Assembly (NCBI GenBank): GCA_028290305.1
Contig: JAQGKC010000228.1
Coordinates: 1 to 64,000, forward strand
Direction of reading: 5' to 3'
From: Bradyrhizobium sp.
Lineage (GTDB): Bacteria > Pseudomonadota > Alphaproteobacteria > Rhizobiales > Xanthobacteraceae
DNA length: 64,000 nt
This document shows, in pieces, positions 54,337 to 63,219 of the stretch (positions within the stretch are counted from its first letter, which is position 1; every line of letters starts with the position of its first letter). The translations under genes were made by a program, and so were the position numbers. Below the pieces are notes generated by a model. The model was not told where the DNA came from. It ran no database searches and saw nothing but the letters and a program-made list of their open reading frames with translations.

Positions 54337-55284
54337 ATGACAAAATACCTTGTACTTTGCTTCTTGCTGACGACGATCACGGGGGTATCCGTTCGTGACT
54401 CCCTGTCCGAGCTGCCGCACATCGCAGCCAATCTGGTGAAAAAAGCTGGACTTGTCCTCGACGGCTCAGACGCTCCGCCCAGCGACGCTACGCCTGATGA
54501 GTCGAAATCCTGTGCGCGCGTCTCGTTTTCCCGGAGCCTGAAATATGGCGAAAGCGATCTAAACGTCCTGGACGTCGCGACCGCGGATTCCAGCAAAGCA
54601 ACCGCGCGTCCTGTGCTCGTGTTCGTGGCAGGAGATTTCGTCGGCCAAGACGGAGCTCCTGACGTCGCGGGCCCGCTCCAGGATGAAGCGATGTGCTTTG
54701 CCGCGCGCAACGGAATGGTTGGCGTGAAAGTGGCTTATCGGCTGGCACCTGCGAGCCCGTGGCCTGCCGGAGCTAAAGATGTCGCGGCAGCCATCTCGTG
54801 GGTCCACCAAAACATCGATCTGTTCGGAGGTAGTCCCGACCAGATAGTGACCGTCGGCTACTCTGCCGGGGCATTCCATGTGGCTAGTCTGCTTGCCCAT
54901 CCGGAATTTCAGGACCGAGATTCCGGCGTTGCCGGGGTGGTACTCGTGTCGGGTATTTATCGCTTAAACGCAGACGCCAGCGCGGCCGAAAAGTCTTATT
55001 TTGGCGCGGACGCGAGCAAATATGACGAGAGATCGGCATTTCCCGGCATCCTCAATATCGAGACGCCTGTCTTGCTCGCCTGGTCAGTTCTCGACCCACC
55101 ACAACTCATCGCTCAAGGCGAAAAGCTTAAAGAGCTCCTGTGCAACGCCCCCGCCCATTGCCCGCGCACCACGGTGCTGAAGAACAGCGATGGTTTGTCT
55201 TCTGCGCTCGATGCACCGAGTGGGAGCCTTGCCGAGCCAACACTGGAGCTCGTCCGCGAGATCGAAACAAGGGGCCTTCCCTAA
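54337..55284 (+). CDS. Exported alpha/beta-hydrolase (BD-FAE/esterase-like)
   Basis: This is a 315-residue alpha/beta-hydrolase. The N-terminal hydrophobic segment MTKYLVLCFLLTTITGVS is a signal or anchor. The nucleophile elbow is VTVGYSAGAFHVASLL (Ser176), after the helix KDVAAAISWVHQNIDLFGGSPDQ. The usual oxyanion HGG before it reads VFVAGDFVGQ, which is unusual. The catalytic Asp and His are not clear: the C-terminal region LKNSDGLSSALDAPSG lacks a plain His. Full catalytic competence is therefore uncertain. It converges with a second hydrolase gene. Confidence 0.8.
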   Translation: MTKYLVLCFLLTTITGVSVRDSLSELPHIAANLVKKAGLVLDGSDAPPSDATPDESKSCARVSFSRSLKYGESDLNVLDVATADSSKATARPVLVFVAGDFVGQDGAPDVAGPLQDEAMCFAARNGMVGVKVAYRLAPASPWPAGAKDVAAAISWVHQNIDLFGGSPDQIVTVGYSAGAFHVASLLAHPEFQDRDSGVAGVVLVSGIYRLNADASAAEKSYFGADASKYDERSAFPGILNIETPVLLAWSVLDPPQLIAQGEKLKELLCNAPAHCPRTTVLKNSDGLSSALDAPSGSLAEPTLELVREIETRGLP

Positions 55285-55314
55285 GATAAAAGGCCAACCG
55301 GGATCATGCGTTGT

Positions 55315-56526
55315 TTATCGCTCGCAATCGTCGGGGGGTGACTCGCCGGCAAATCGATCCGTCATCCAATCGACTGCCGCAAGCGTGCTGGCTTGTGCCG
55401 CCCTGCCGTGGCCTATGTTCGGCAGGTTGATCATTCTTACCTTGCTGCCAGCGCTGCAGAGCGCGGCCACACAAGCCTGCGTGACCTTCGGCCGGACAAT
55501 GAGATCATTTGCCCCCTGCGCAATAAAAACAGGAATCTCGGGAGGTAATGTGCCGGGCGTATTCTTCACCAGCAACGCGTGCCAGGGTTCTACATCGGCA
55601 GGACCCTTGGCGGTCAGGAAATACTGTTCCAGCGGTCGTTCGGTGCGCTGGCGGACGACGAGGTCAAAGGGCCCTTCAATGCATTCCTGAGCAAGGCGGT
55701 TGATCACGGGGATGGCGCGCGTGTCGACGACTTTGTCCATGGCTGCACCATAGACCCGCTGCCATGACCAAAGAGTCATCGCCGTGATGTTCTTGCCGCC
55801 GACGGAATCGATATCGTCGGTCATGAGTGTCGCGAGATCGGTAGCAGGCGCCGCCGCGGCGACGCCGAGAAGCGCGAGCTCCGGTGCATAGGTCTTGGCA
55901 ATCATTCCAGCGAAGAGAGCGGCCTGCCCGCCTTGCGAATGGCCCCAGACCGTGAACCTTTTCCCGCCGCCTGCATCGGGCAAGATGCCCGCCGCGCGAA
56001 CCGAGTCGATCACCGCCCGCGCTTCGCTTACTCCGACAAGGTAGGGATGGGGCCCTGGCGTACCCAGCCCCGGATAATCCGTCGCCGCAACCACGTAGCC
56101 GCGCTCTACCAGGGATCGCAGACCCTGGATCTGCTGAAAAATAAAGATCGCAAGTGATGGCGCGCAGTGCGGCACAATCCCCGAAGTCGGATGCGCCCAG
56201 GCCACGATCGGGCGCCCCTCCGGCGGCGGTGGGCCTTGCGGCACGATCACGACGCCTGAGACCAGGATCGGCTTGTCGTCCAAACCGGTCGAGCGGTACA
56301 GCACGCGATAAGCCGCAGCGCCAAGTGGCGCGCCATCCATCGGCTCCTGCCGAACAAGCGTCCCCGGAACGCCCGCGAGGGCCGATTGCGGCGCCTGATA
56401 GAAAGATGTCTGCGCCACCGCGGAACCGGCGCAGCCAACGGGGACGCAGAACATCAGGACCAAAGCAAATTGGCAGCGGTGCAGAAGCGACTGAAGATTG
56501 GCGTAGCGCCGTACTGTCAAATCCAT
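55315..56526 (-). CDS. Secreted lipase/alpha-beta hydrolase
   Basis: This 403-residue exported serine hydrolase is of the secretory lipase (LIP-like) family. A signal peptide (FALVLMFCVPVGCAGSAVAQ) precedes the mature enzyme. The nucleophile elbow is FTVWGHSQGGQAALFAG (Ser197). The region PIVAWAHPTSGIVPHCAPS supplies the oxyanion site. The likely Asp and His are in FIAQGANDLIVRP and LPNIGHGRAA. It follows the DUF4403 gene by 5 bp and so forms a two-gene operon. It probably hydrolyses esters in the periplasm or outside the cell. Confidence 0.88.
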   Translation of the reverse strand: MDLTVRRYANLQSLLHRCQFALVLMFCVPVGCAGSAVAQTSFYQAPQSALAGVPGTLVRQEPMDGAPLGAAAYRVLYRSTGLDDKPILVSGVVIVPQGPPPPEGRPIVAWAHPTSGIVPHCAPSLAIFIFQQIQGLRSLVERGYVVAATDYPGLGTPGPHPYLVGVSEARAVIDSVRAAGILPDAGGGKRFTVWGHSQGGQAALFAGMIAKTYAPELALLGVAAAAPATDLATLMTDDIDSVGGKNITAMTLWSWQRVYGAAMDKVVDTRAIPVINRLAQECIEGPFDLVVRQRTERPLEQYFLTAKGPADVEPWHALLVKNTPGTLPPEIPVFIAQGANDLIVRPKVTQACVAALCSAGSKVRMINLPNIGHGRAAQASTLAAVDWMTDRFAGESPPDDCER

Positions 56527-56531
56527 GAAAA

Positions 56532-57980
56532 TCAGAGTCCGAACAAAATTTTTAGGTCGCCGCCGGCGCGAAGCGCGATGCTTACGCCATCGGCCAGCAG
56601 CAAAGCCTTTTCCAGTTTCGCGGACGTCAGGTGTCCTTCCATCCGGAAGCCGTTCTTCAAAGGCCGCGTCAGCCGTTGGTTGGCTGCATTGAGCAAATTC
56701 TGATACGCGACGCCGTAGCTGACATTTGCCTGTTCTTTCAGTTGCCCGAGAAGCTGATCATCGCCAAGCACGGCGCCGATATTGTTCACGGCCGCGCCGT
56801 CCGCCGCGAGATCGGAGAGCTGGAGGGTTTGCCTGTCAACATCGACATTGGGGCTCCCCGAAAGATAGACCCACTCGCCCGCGGCGGGATCCGTTTCGGA
56901 AGATTTCGCTACCCGCAATCCGACCACGAGTTTGCCCGAAGAAGGATAAACCTGAACCTCCCGGATGGTTGTTTCGCCCTTCGGCGCAGCCGCAATCACC
57001 TGCATGAGCTTTTCGCGCAGCGTGTCGTAACCGATGCGTACCGGCAGGATGATATCAAATGTGCCGGGCGCCGTGACGTCTGTGCCAAGCGGTGGCAATG
57101 CGGTTGGCGTCACGACAGGCGGTGCTTGGCCTACCAAGGTCTCAGCGGAGCCGGAAAGCTCGAGGGATCCCGAGAGAACCTTCGCGTTAGCGCGAACGCC
57201 GGCAAACGCGGCATTTTGCGGCGTAAGCTGCAACCAAACTTCCGGGTCGTCGGCAAGCTTGATCGGTTCGAAAGCCTGCTGCCAGGCACTTGCCGCCTTA
57301 TCGCGTAAATCGAGACGCTGCGCCGCAGCGGCTGCCCGCGACCGGACCCGGGCCAATTGAGCGCGGATGCGTGGCTCGGCGTATGGCGCCAGCGCAATGT
57401 CGCGGCCGAGGACGTGGAGATATGGCGGCTCGCTCCAGTGAAAAGCGTCGCTGAAATTCAGATCGAGAGACCAGTCCCGGCGTAATTGCGGGCGGGCTTC
57501 GGCCTCGACGGTGGCGCGCGCTTCGGTATCGCCGTGAATACGGGCGGTGAACCTATTGGCGCCCTGACCTTCCACCGCGGCGTAGATGGGGACAGCGCCA
57601 ATGACGTGGTCGCCACGGCCATAGAGCGAAACGGGACCTGTCCGTTCGACAAAACCGGAGATGTCGCAATTTGCGTTGACCCTGAACACCAGAACGCGCC
57701 GATGCACGCAACTGATCCGTTCGTCTATGGTGGCAAGACGTCGCGGGATATCGCGCTCGATCGCGGAGGCAAGCGCGGGTAAGCCGAACTCGATCGTGGC
57801 CGAAATCCGTGACGTGGTCGTGAAGGGTAAAGCAAGGTCAGGATTCAATGGGGGCTTGTCTGCTGCAAATGCAGCCCCGCCCAGCCATGCAGAACTGGCA
57901 GTCGCGAGACAGATGAGGGCGAGATACCTGGAAAAAGCAAAGCCTTGCTGACGTCGCGTCGCTCCGAGCGGATCGGTCAT
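56532..57980 (-). CDS. DUF4403 family exported protein
   Basis: This is a 482-residue protein of the DUF4403 type. The signal segment FSRYLALICLATASSAWLGGAAFA is followed by TTTSRISATIEFGLPALASAIERDIPRRL. A long beta-rich repeat region runs through to GFRMEGHLTSAKLEKALLLADGVSIALRAGGDLKI at the end, which is the conserved family terminus. The architecture resembles lipid-transfer or tubular lipid-binding folds, but its function is not known. AAGGAAA precedes the ATG. It is the first gene of the operon with the secreted lipase. Confidence 0.86.
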   Translation of the reverse strand: MTDPLGATRRQQGFAFSRYLALICLATASSAWLGGAAFAADKPPLNPDLALPFTTTSRISATIEFGLPALASAIERDIPRRLATIDERISCVHRRVLVFRVNANCDISGFVERTGPVSLYGRGDHVIGAVPIYAAVEGQGANRFTARIHGDTEARATVEAEARPQLRRDWSLDLNFSDAFHWSEPPYLHVLGRDIALAPYAEPRIRAQLARVRSRAAAAAQRLDLRDKAASAWQQAFEPIKLADDPEVWLQLTPQNAAFAGVRANAKVLSGSLELSGSAETLVGQAPPVVTPTALPPLGTDVTAPGTFDIILPVRIGYDTLREKLMQVIAAAPKGETTIREVQVYPSSGKLVVGLRVAKSSETDPAAGEWVYLSGSPNVDVDRQTLQLSDLAADGAAVNNIGAVLGDDQLLGQLKEQANVSYGVAYQNLLNAANQRLTRPLKNGFRMEGHLTSAKLEKALLLADGVSIALRAGGDLKILFGL

Positions 57981-58798
57981 TTTTTATTTTCCTTACTGCG
58001 ATCCGCAGCGCCCCTTTTTTCGGGCGCAGAGCTGTACAGTCGCGTCAGAAAATCGATATCAATTCAGGTGCCCTTCACAACCGCGAGGTTTGCGACGCTG
58101 ATGCGCCGTCGTTCAGGCTTGGCCCAGGACGAGCCGTTCAATCTCACTATTCTTAAAGGCTCTCACGAAGCTTTCATAGTTCTTGATCGACACGCCCTGG
58201 AATCAGTCCGGAAAGCTTCTGCAGCAATCTACGATTGTCGGTTGAGCAGCGGGAAGTCGAGCGATGGAAGGGCCGCCGCCCGGTAATTCGAGATTCGCCA
58301 CCACCGGACGAGACTTGGGAAAATGAGACTTGGGAAAATGAGACTTGGGAAAACGAGACCTGAGAAGACCAGACCTGGGAAGACGAGACCTGGGAAGCGG
58401 AACGGCTGATGGCTTTGCCTGAAATGTAGCCTCTCCAAGGTCGCGTTTGCGATTACCGGTAGTCCACGGAAACGGTTCGGTTTCCAACGATGGATCTGCG
58501 GTTTGGGAGGACAGGATGGTGGTGTGCGCAGTCGGATACGAACCGGTCTCCCTGTTATTATGCCAATATCAGGGTCATTTTGGGAAAAAACACCGAGCCG
58601 GCGGTCGAAAATGCCAGAAATACCAGCGGCACAGGCCTTTCCTGAATATTTGGTAGATTTATTTAATAACAGGGAGGAACAGGGAGAGCGCCATCCGCGG
58701 CATCACGGAGCGAGCATTTAGAAGCAGGCAAACCAGTCATTGCCAGACGGCGCAGGTTCACCTAATTAGGACCTATTTCTTCCTCTGGGATTCACGCC
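57981..58798. other. 818-bp non-coding gap with repeats and a gene remnant
   Basis: No intact gene is seen. The gap contains a short protein-like minus-strand remnant (58113-58202, ending LVLGQA), six 15-bp tandem repeats (58309-58398) and an AT-richer right half that leads into the terminase region. A plus-strand frame at 58503-58721 has no family character. Confidence 0.55.
58309..58398. repeat. Six tandem 15-bp repeats
   Basis: The unit is CGAGACTTGGGAAAA with variants TGAGACTTGGGAAAA (twice), CGAGACCTGAGAAGA, CCAGACCTGGGAAGA and CGAGACCTGGGAAGC. The first three units are almost identical. The period equals five codons, so a minus-strand frame would read FPKSH-like pentapeptides. Confidence 0.85.
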
Positions 58799-59314
58799 AT
58801 GCCCCACTCTGCCATCGCCGTATTCACAGCCAATAGCCGCGACGACATCCTGGGAGTCGGTGGCTCGGCTTCGTGGGTCGTGGCGGAGAAACAGGCCCGC
58901 CGCCGGGAATTCCTGGTCTGCATTCGCAACGCCCGGGAGGTGGACTTCCACGACCATGAGCCGCATGGAACGGCATTCCTGGTCGGCCGCATCAGCGGAC
59001 TTGAGCCCTACGGAGTCGATAGAAAAGGCATGCAGCGCTGGATCATCAAGATGAGCGAGTACGCCTCGGTCGACTTTCCGGAGGCATGGGGCGAGTGGCG
59101 CAACCCGGTCAAATACACCACCCTGGAAGAGCTCGGCATCGAGCTGAAAAAGCTGAAGTTCAAGCCAATGCCAACGCCCACCAAGGTCCTGCCACCGCCT
59201 GCCCCGCCCGACCGACCGAAAACTGGAGCCCTGACGATCGCCGAAGCAAAAGCCGGCCTGGCCCTCCAGTTTGGCGTGCCGCCGGAAGCGATCGAGATTC
59301 TGATCAAGGGATAA
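58799..59314 (+). CDS. Protein of unknown function upstream of the terminase module
   Basis: The product is a 171-residue soluble protein. The N-terminal part (VAEKQARRREFLVCIRNARE, then HEPHGTAFLVGRISGLEPYG) looks like a compact alpha/beta domain. The segment RWIIKMSEYASVDFPEAWGEWRNPVKY follows. A Pro-rich linker (PPPAPPDRPKTGA) leads to a C-terminal helix pair, LTIAEAKAGLALQFGVPPEAIEILI. I do not recognise the family. It precedes the ParB/methyltransferase gene by 126 bp on the same strand. The ribosome-binding site is weak (GGGA). Confidence 0.75.
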   Translation: MPHSAIAVFTANSRDDILGVGGSASWVVAEKQARRREFLVCIRNAREVDFHDHEPHGTAFLVGRISGLEPYGVDRKGMQRWIIKMSEYASVDFPEAWGEWRNPVKYTTLEELGIELKKLKFKPMPTPTKVLPPPAPPDRPKTGALTIAEAKAGLALQFGVPPEAIEILIKG

Positions 59315-59440
59315 GTGCTTGGAATCGCTGTATCTATTGAATCCGTTCTCGATTCGTTAGTCATACCTTAAGGGAAGCATTGATAGATATTTCTTAGGAG
59401 CCTATAGCGATGACTTGTTCATCGGCTTAGGACGCGTGTC

Positions 59441-60808
59441 ATGCCAAATCTCGAAATCCAATACCTTTCACCCGATCGCTTGCGGCCCTATCCAGGCAAC
59501 GCCCGGTCACATTCGAGGAAGCAGCTCAAGCTGATCGAGCACTCGATCAAGCGGTTCGGTTTCACCAATCCGATTCTCATCACCGAAGATTTCGAAGTGG
59601 TCGCGGGCCATGGCCGGCTGCAGGCCGCGAAGTCATTGGGCCTGCAGCTCGTACCGGTCGTTGCCCTCAATACGTTGTCGGAGGCCGACAAGAAGGCCCT
59701 GATCATCGCCGACAACAGGATCGCCGAACTTGCCGGCTGGGACCGCGACATCCTCGCGATCGAGTATCAGGGTCTGCTTGACCTACAATTCGACGACATT
59801 GAGATTACCGGCTTTTCGCTGGGCGAGATCGATACGATCCTGGACGAGGCGTCCGAGAAGAAGCCGGTCGAACCGGGTCCGGAAGACGATGTTCCGCCCG
59901 CGGTTACGGCGCCGGTTTCGCAAAAGGGCGATCTCTGGATCCTTGGCTCGCACCGCCTGCTGTGCGGGGACGCACGCTTCGATAGCGATTACGCCCGTTT
60001 GCTCCAGGGCGAGACCGCCGATCTGGTCCTGACCGATCCCCCGTTCAACGTCCGGGTTGACGGCAACGTGTCCGGCCTTGGCAAGGTCCGCCACGACGAA
60101 TTCGCGATGGCGTCCGGCGAGATGTCGGAAGCCGAGTTCACCTCTTTCCTGTCGACGTTCCTCGGTTGCGCGAAGGCCCATTCCAGGGACGGAGCCATAC
60201 TCTTCGTTTTCATGGACTGGCGGCACCTGTTCGAATTGACGTGCGCGGGCCGCGAGCAGAACCTGGTTGCCAAGAACCTGGTCGTGTGGGCCAAGGACAA
60301 TGCCGGCATGGGGACGTTCTACCGCTCCAGGCACGAACTGGTATTCGTGTTCAAGAACGGCGACGGCTCCCACATCAATACGTTCGAGCTTGGCCAGCAC
60401 GGCCGCTACCGCACCAATGTCTGGGAATATGCGGGGGTCAACACCTTCCGAACCGGCCGCCTTGACGAGCTGGCGATGCATCCGACGGTCAAGCCTGTGG
60501 CCATGCTGGCGGACGCGATCCGGGACGTCACCAAGCGCGGCGCGATCGTCCTTGATCCGTTTGCCGGTAGCGGCAGCACGCTGGTCGCCGCCGAGAAGAC
60601 CGGTCGCCAGGCGCGGTGCATCGAGTATGAACCCAAATATTGCGACGTGATCGTGCGGCGCTGGCAAGCCTACACCGGTAAGGCTGCCACGTTCGAGGGG
60701 ACCGATCTCACCTTTGAAGATTTTGAGGGGGCGCGATCGTCCTTCGCGGCTGACCACACTGCGAAGCCTCGACCGCCCGCGCGCCCGGCCGAGGGGTTAC
60801 CGCAATGA
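59441..60808 (+). CDS. ParB-domain DNA methyltransferase fusion
   Basis: This is a 455-residue protein with two domains. Residues 1-135 form a ParB/Srx-like domain (LRPYPGNARSHSRKQL, VVAGHGRLQAAKSLG, ALIIADNRIAELAGWD). Residues 160-430 form a beta-class adenine/cytosine-N methyltransferase. The catalytic D-P-P-F is at 199-202 (LTDPPFNVRV), and the SAM motif LDPFAGSGSTLVAAE (372 on) comes after it, as the beta class requires. It would methylate DNA, without an obvious cognate endonuclease in the same operon. Its last four bases (ATGA) contain the start of the DUF5681 gene. Such fusions are common in phages and mobile islands. Confidence 0.93.
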   Translation: MPNLEIQYLSPDRLRPYPGNARSHSRKQLKLIEHSIKRFGFTNPILITEDFEVVAGHGRLQAAKSLGLQLVPVVALNTLSEADKKALIIADNRIAELAGWDRDILAIEYQGLLDLQFDDIEITGFSLGEIDTILDEASEKKPVEPGPEDDVPPAVTAPVSQKGDLWILGSHRLLCGDARFDSDYARLLQGETADLVLTDPPFNVRVDGNVSGLGKVRHDEFAMASGEMSEAEFTSFLSTFLGCAKAHSRDGAILFVFMDWRHLFELTCAGREQNLVAKNLVVWAKDNAGMGTFYRSRHELVFVFKNGDGSHINTFELGQHGRYRTNVWEYAGVNTFRTGRLDELAMHPTVKPVAMLADAIRDVTKRGAIVLDPFAGSGSTLVAAEKTGRQARCIEYEPKYCDVIVRRWQAYTGKAATFEGTDLTFEDFEGARSSFAADHTAKPRPPARPAEGLPQ

Positions 60809-61572
60809 CAAAAAAGCCGAACGAGCTACTCGATCGCACCGACACGAGCCATCCTCTCTACGACCCGGCCAGGGACCAGACCCATCCGTTCTATGAGGAG
60901 GATCAGGCGGAAGGCGAGCAGAAGTCCGATCCATCTGACGAAGACACATACAAGGTCGGACCCGGCCGTCCGCCAAAGCAACACACATGGAAGAAGGGCG
61001 GTCCTTCGCCTAATCCAAACGGGCGGCCCAAGAAAGTCCCTTCCATGAAGCCAGACCTCAAGAAAGCACTTGAAGGTGCTCTCAACGACAAGGTGGTAAT
61101 TACCAAGGATAAGAAGGAGATCGTTCTGACCAAAGCCGTCCTTGGGATTCAGCAGCTCGTCAACCAATTCGCCAAGGGCGACCGCTACGCCCGCCGCGAT
61201 CTGTTTCAGTACGCTGCTCTGTTGGGCGTTGACCTCCAAGCCAAGGATGTCATTGCGGAGGCGCTTGGGATCAACCAGCAAGCGATCGTCGATGCCGCCT
61301 TCCGGCGACGCCAGCAGCAGCTATCGCCGGAGCCGGCACCCGACGACCATGTCAAGGCGCCGTCCGACTTGGTTGATGACGATGTCGCCAAGCCGGGGCC
61401 GAACGAAATGCCGACACCCTCGCCTCAGCCAGGTGCGCCAGCAAAGAAGCCCGTTGAACCCGAGCGCGATGCCTACGGCAATCCGAAACCAGTCGTGCGC
61501 GACCGAGCGTTTATTCAGGCGGAGCGTGAACGCAATCTCGCCCAGCAAAAGAAAAATCAGGGTGGATCATGA
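60805..61572 (+). CDS. DUF5681 family protein
   Basis: This is a 255-residue protein with the DUF5681 signature VGPGRPPKQHTWKKGGPSPNPNGRPKK near residues 52-78, a short basic motif. A helical region (DLFQYAALLGVDLQAKDVIAEALGINQQ) and a Pro-rich tail follow. Its position between a methyltransferase and a large terminase, with 4-bp overlaps on both sides, and its basic N-terminal motif fit a small-terminase or DNA-binding partner role. That role is an inference. Confidence 0.88.
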   Translation: MTKKPNELLDRTDTSHPLYDPARDQTHPFYEEDQAEGEQKSDPSDEDTYKVGPGRPPKQHTWKKGGPSPNPNGRPKKVPSMKPDLKKALEGALNDKVVITKDKKEIVLTKAVLGIQQLVNQFAKGDRYARRDLFQYAALLGVDLQAKDVIAEALGINQQAIVDAAFRRRQQQLSPEPAPDDHVKAPSDLVDDDVAKPGPNEMPTPSPQPGAPAKKPVEPERDAYGNPKPVVRDRAFIQAERERNLAQQKKNQGGS

Positions 61573-63014
61573 ACGCTCCCATACGTCCTCCCTCACCCGA
61601 AAATGCCTCGCCGGAACAGATATTCCGGGCGATCCTGGCCACGGATTTCAGGGCGTTCGTCGACTATGTGTTTGGTCTGCTTCGCCCAGGGATCCCATTC
61701 AAGCCGAACTGGCACATCGACGCGATGGCCCACAAAGCCTCTCAGGTCGCGTCCGGCGAGCTAAAGCGCCTGATCATCGCTGTACCGCCACGTCATCTGA
61801 AGTCGATTATCGCTTCGGTCGCGTTGCCGGCTTGGTATCTCGGTCACAACCCCTCGGAGCGTGTGGTTTGCGTTTCTTATTCCGCCGAGTTGGCAAAGAC
61901 TCACGCCAACGACTTCCGACGCGTGGTTACCGATCCGATCTACCAGGCGGTCTTTCCGAAGATGATCCTGGCACGCGAGACCGACAGCGAAATCCATACC
62001 ACGCTGCGCGGACGGCGTTATGCGACCTCAATTCAGGGAACGCTGACTGGAAGGGGTGGTAATCTTTTTATCATCGACGATCCGCTCAAGCCGGGTGACG
62101 CTATATCCGAGGTGAGCCGCGAACGCGTGATCGAATGGTACCGCTCGACCCTGGTGACCCGGCCCGACGACAAGCAGGCCGCCCGCATTATGGTCGTGAT
62201 GCAGCGGATCCATGTCGAGGACCTCGTTGGCTATCTATTGGAAAACGAGGCCGGTTTTGAAGTCCTGAGCCTGCCCGCCATCGCACAATCCGCCACCACC
62301 TACGATCTCGGTGGCGGCCGCACCCATGTCCGCGAAAAGGGCGACCTGCTGCATCCCGCCCATGAGCCTGCCGAAGTGCTGCGGGAAATCAAGAAAAGCA
62401 TGGGGTCGATGTTGTTTTCGGCCCAGTACCAGCAGGCGCCGGAACCCGCCGGCGGCAAAATCATCAAGCGGAAAATGCTGCGATACTATTCGACGGTCGA
62501 GCAGCGGCCGACCGACCGGTTAGTTCTCAGCTGGGACATCGCACTGAGCGAGAAGGAAGAGGCCGATTATTCCGCCTGTGTCGTGCTACTTAACCGTGGC
62601 GATCTGTACTACGTGCTCGAGGTCATTCGCGGCAAGTTTCCGTTCGACAAGCTGAAGGACAAGATTATCGAAGTGAAGGAGCGTTACGGTAAGACGGCTT
62701 CGCTCGTCATCGAGGATGGAGGCCTTAGCTATGGCCTGAGCCAGTCGTTGCGCGAGAAGCACATCAACGTCGTCGATTACAAACCCAAAGGCGACAAGCA
62801 GGAGCGCCTCATTTCTCAGATTGACCTGTTTGAGGGTGGCTCGGTGCTCCTGCCTAAGGACGCTCCGTGGCTCGAAGCGTTTGTCGCCGAGCTGCTGTCG
62901 TTTCCTGGCCGGCACGACGATCAGGTCGACGCGTTGGCGCAGGGTCTTGCATGGCGCCGAGAGGCGTGGAGGGCTCCGCTTATCCAGCGAAGGGCAGTTG
63001 GACTGACGGGTTGA
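61569..63014 (+). CDS. Phage-type terminase large subunit
   Basis: This 481-residue terminase ATPase-nuclease has a Walker A-like motif in AVPPRHLKSIIAS (73-79), the Walker B in NLFIIDDPLKPGD (166-172) with its acidic pair, and the coupling motif in IMVVMQRIHVEDLVG. The RNase H-like nuclease domain begins at LSWDIALSEKEEADYSA and ends with the Asp pair of GRHDDQVDALAQGLAW. The length is typical. It starts in the last bases of the DUF5681 gene (ATGA). No portal, protease or capsid gene follows in this window, so it stands alone as a DNA-packaging-like motor gene. Confidence 0.93.
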   Translation: MNAPIRPPSPENASPEQIFRAILATDFRAFVDYVFGLLRPGIPFKPNWHIDAMAHKASQVASGELKRLIIAVPPRHLKSIIASVALPAWYLGHNPSERVVCVSYSAELAKTHANDFRRVVTDPIYQAVFPKMILARETDSEIHTTLRGRRYATSIQGTLTGRGGNLFIIDDPLKPGDAISEVSRERVIEWYRSTLVTRPDDKQAARIMVVMQRIHVEDLVGYLLENEAGFEVLSLPAIAQSATTYDLGGGRTHVREKGDLLHPAHEPAEVLREIKKSMGSMLFSAQYQQAPEPAGGKIIKRKMLRYYSTVEQRPTDRLVLSWDIALSEKEEADYSACVVLLNRGDLYYVLEVIRGKFPFDKLKDKIIEVKERYGKTASLVIEDGGLSYGLSQSLREKHINVVDYKPKGDKQERLISQIDLFEGGSVLLPKDAPWLEAFVAELLSFPGRHDDQVDALAQGLAWRREAWRAPLIQRRAVGLTG

Positions 63015-63219
63015 GCCGCTAACCGCGTAATCGGTTCAATATGTGGGTTTGTATCGCTGTTCCAATTGGAATATTTGCTTCGGCCACGAATCCGAGCAGA
63101 AACTTCTCAACCCGAACGGCAAAATATAAAGGGATTCCGACCTATCCAAGGTGCCGTCTAGATGCAAATCGCACACACGGCCCTCCCTGGGCATTTAGGC
63201 GGCCACTACCTTTTTTCCG

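Noticed and set aside
58535..58550. tRNA-like T-arm sequence GGATACGAACC
   Set aside because: It resembles an antisense tRNA T-arm, but no matching acceptor, anticodon or D-arm could be found within 100 nt on either strand. It could at most be a fragment of an attachment site.
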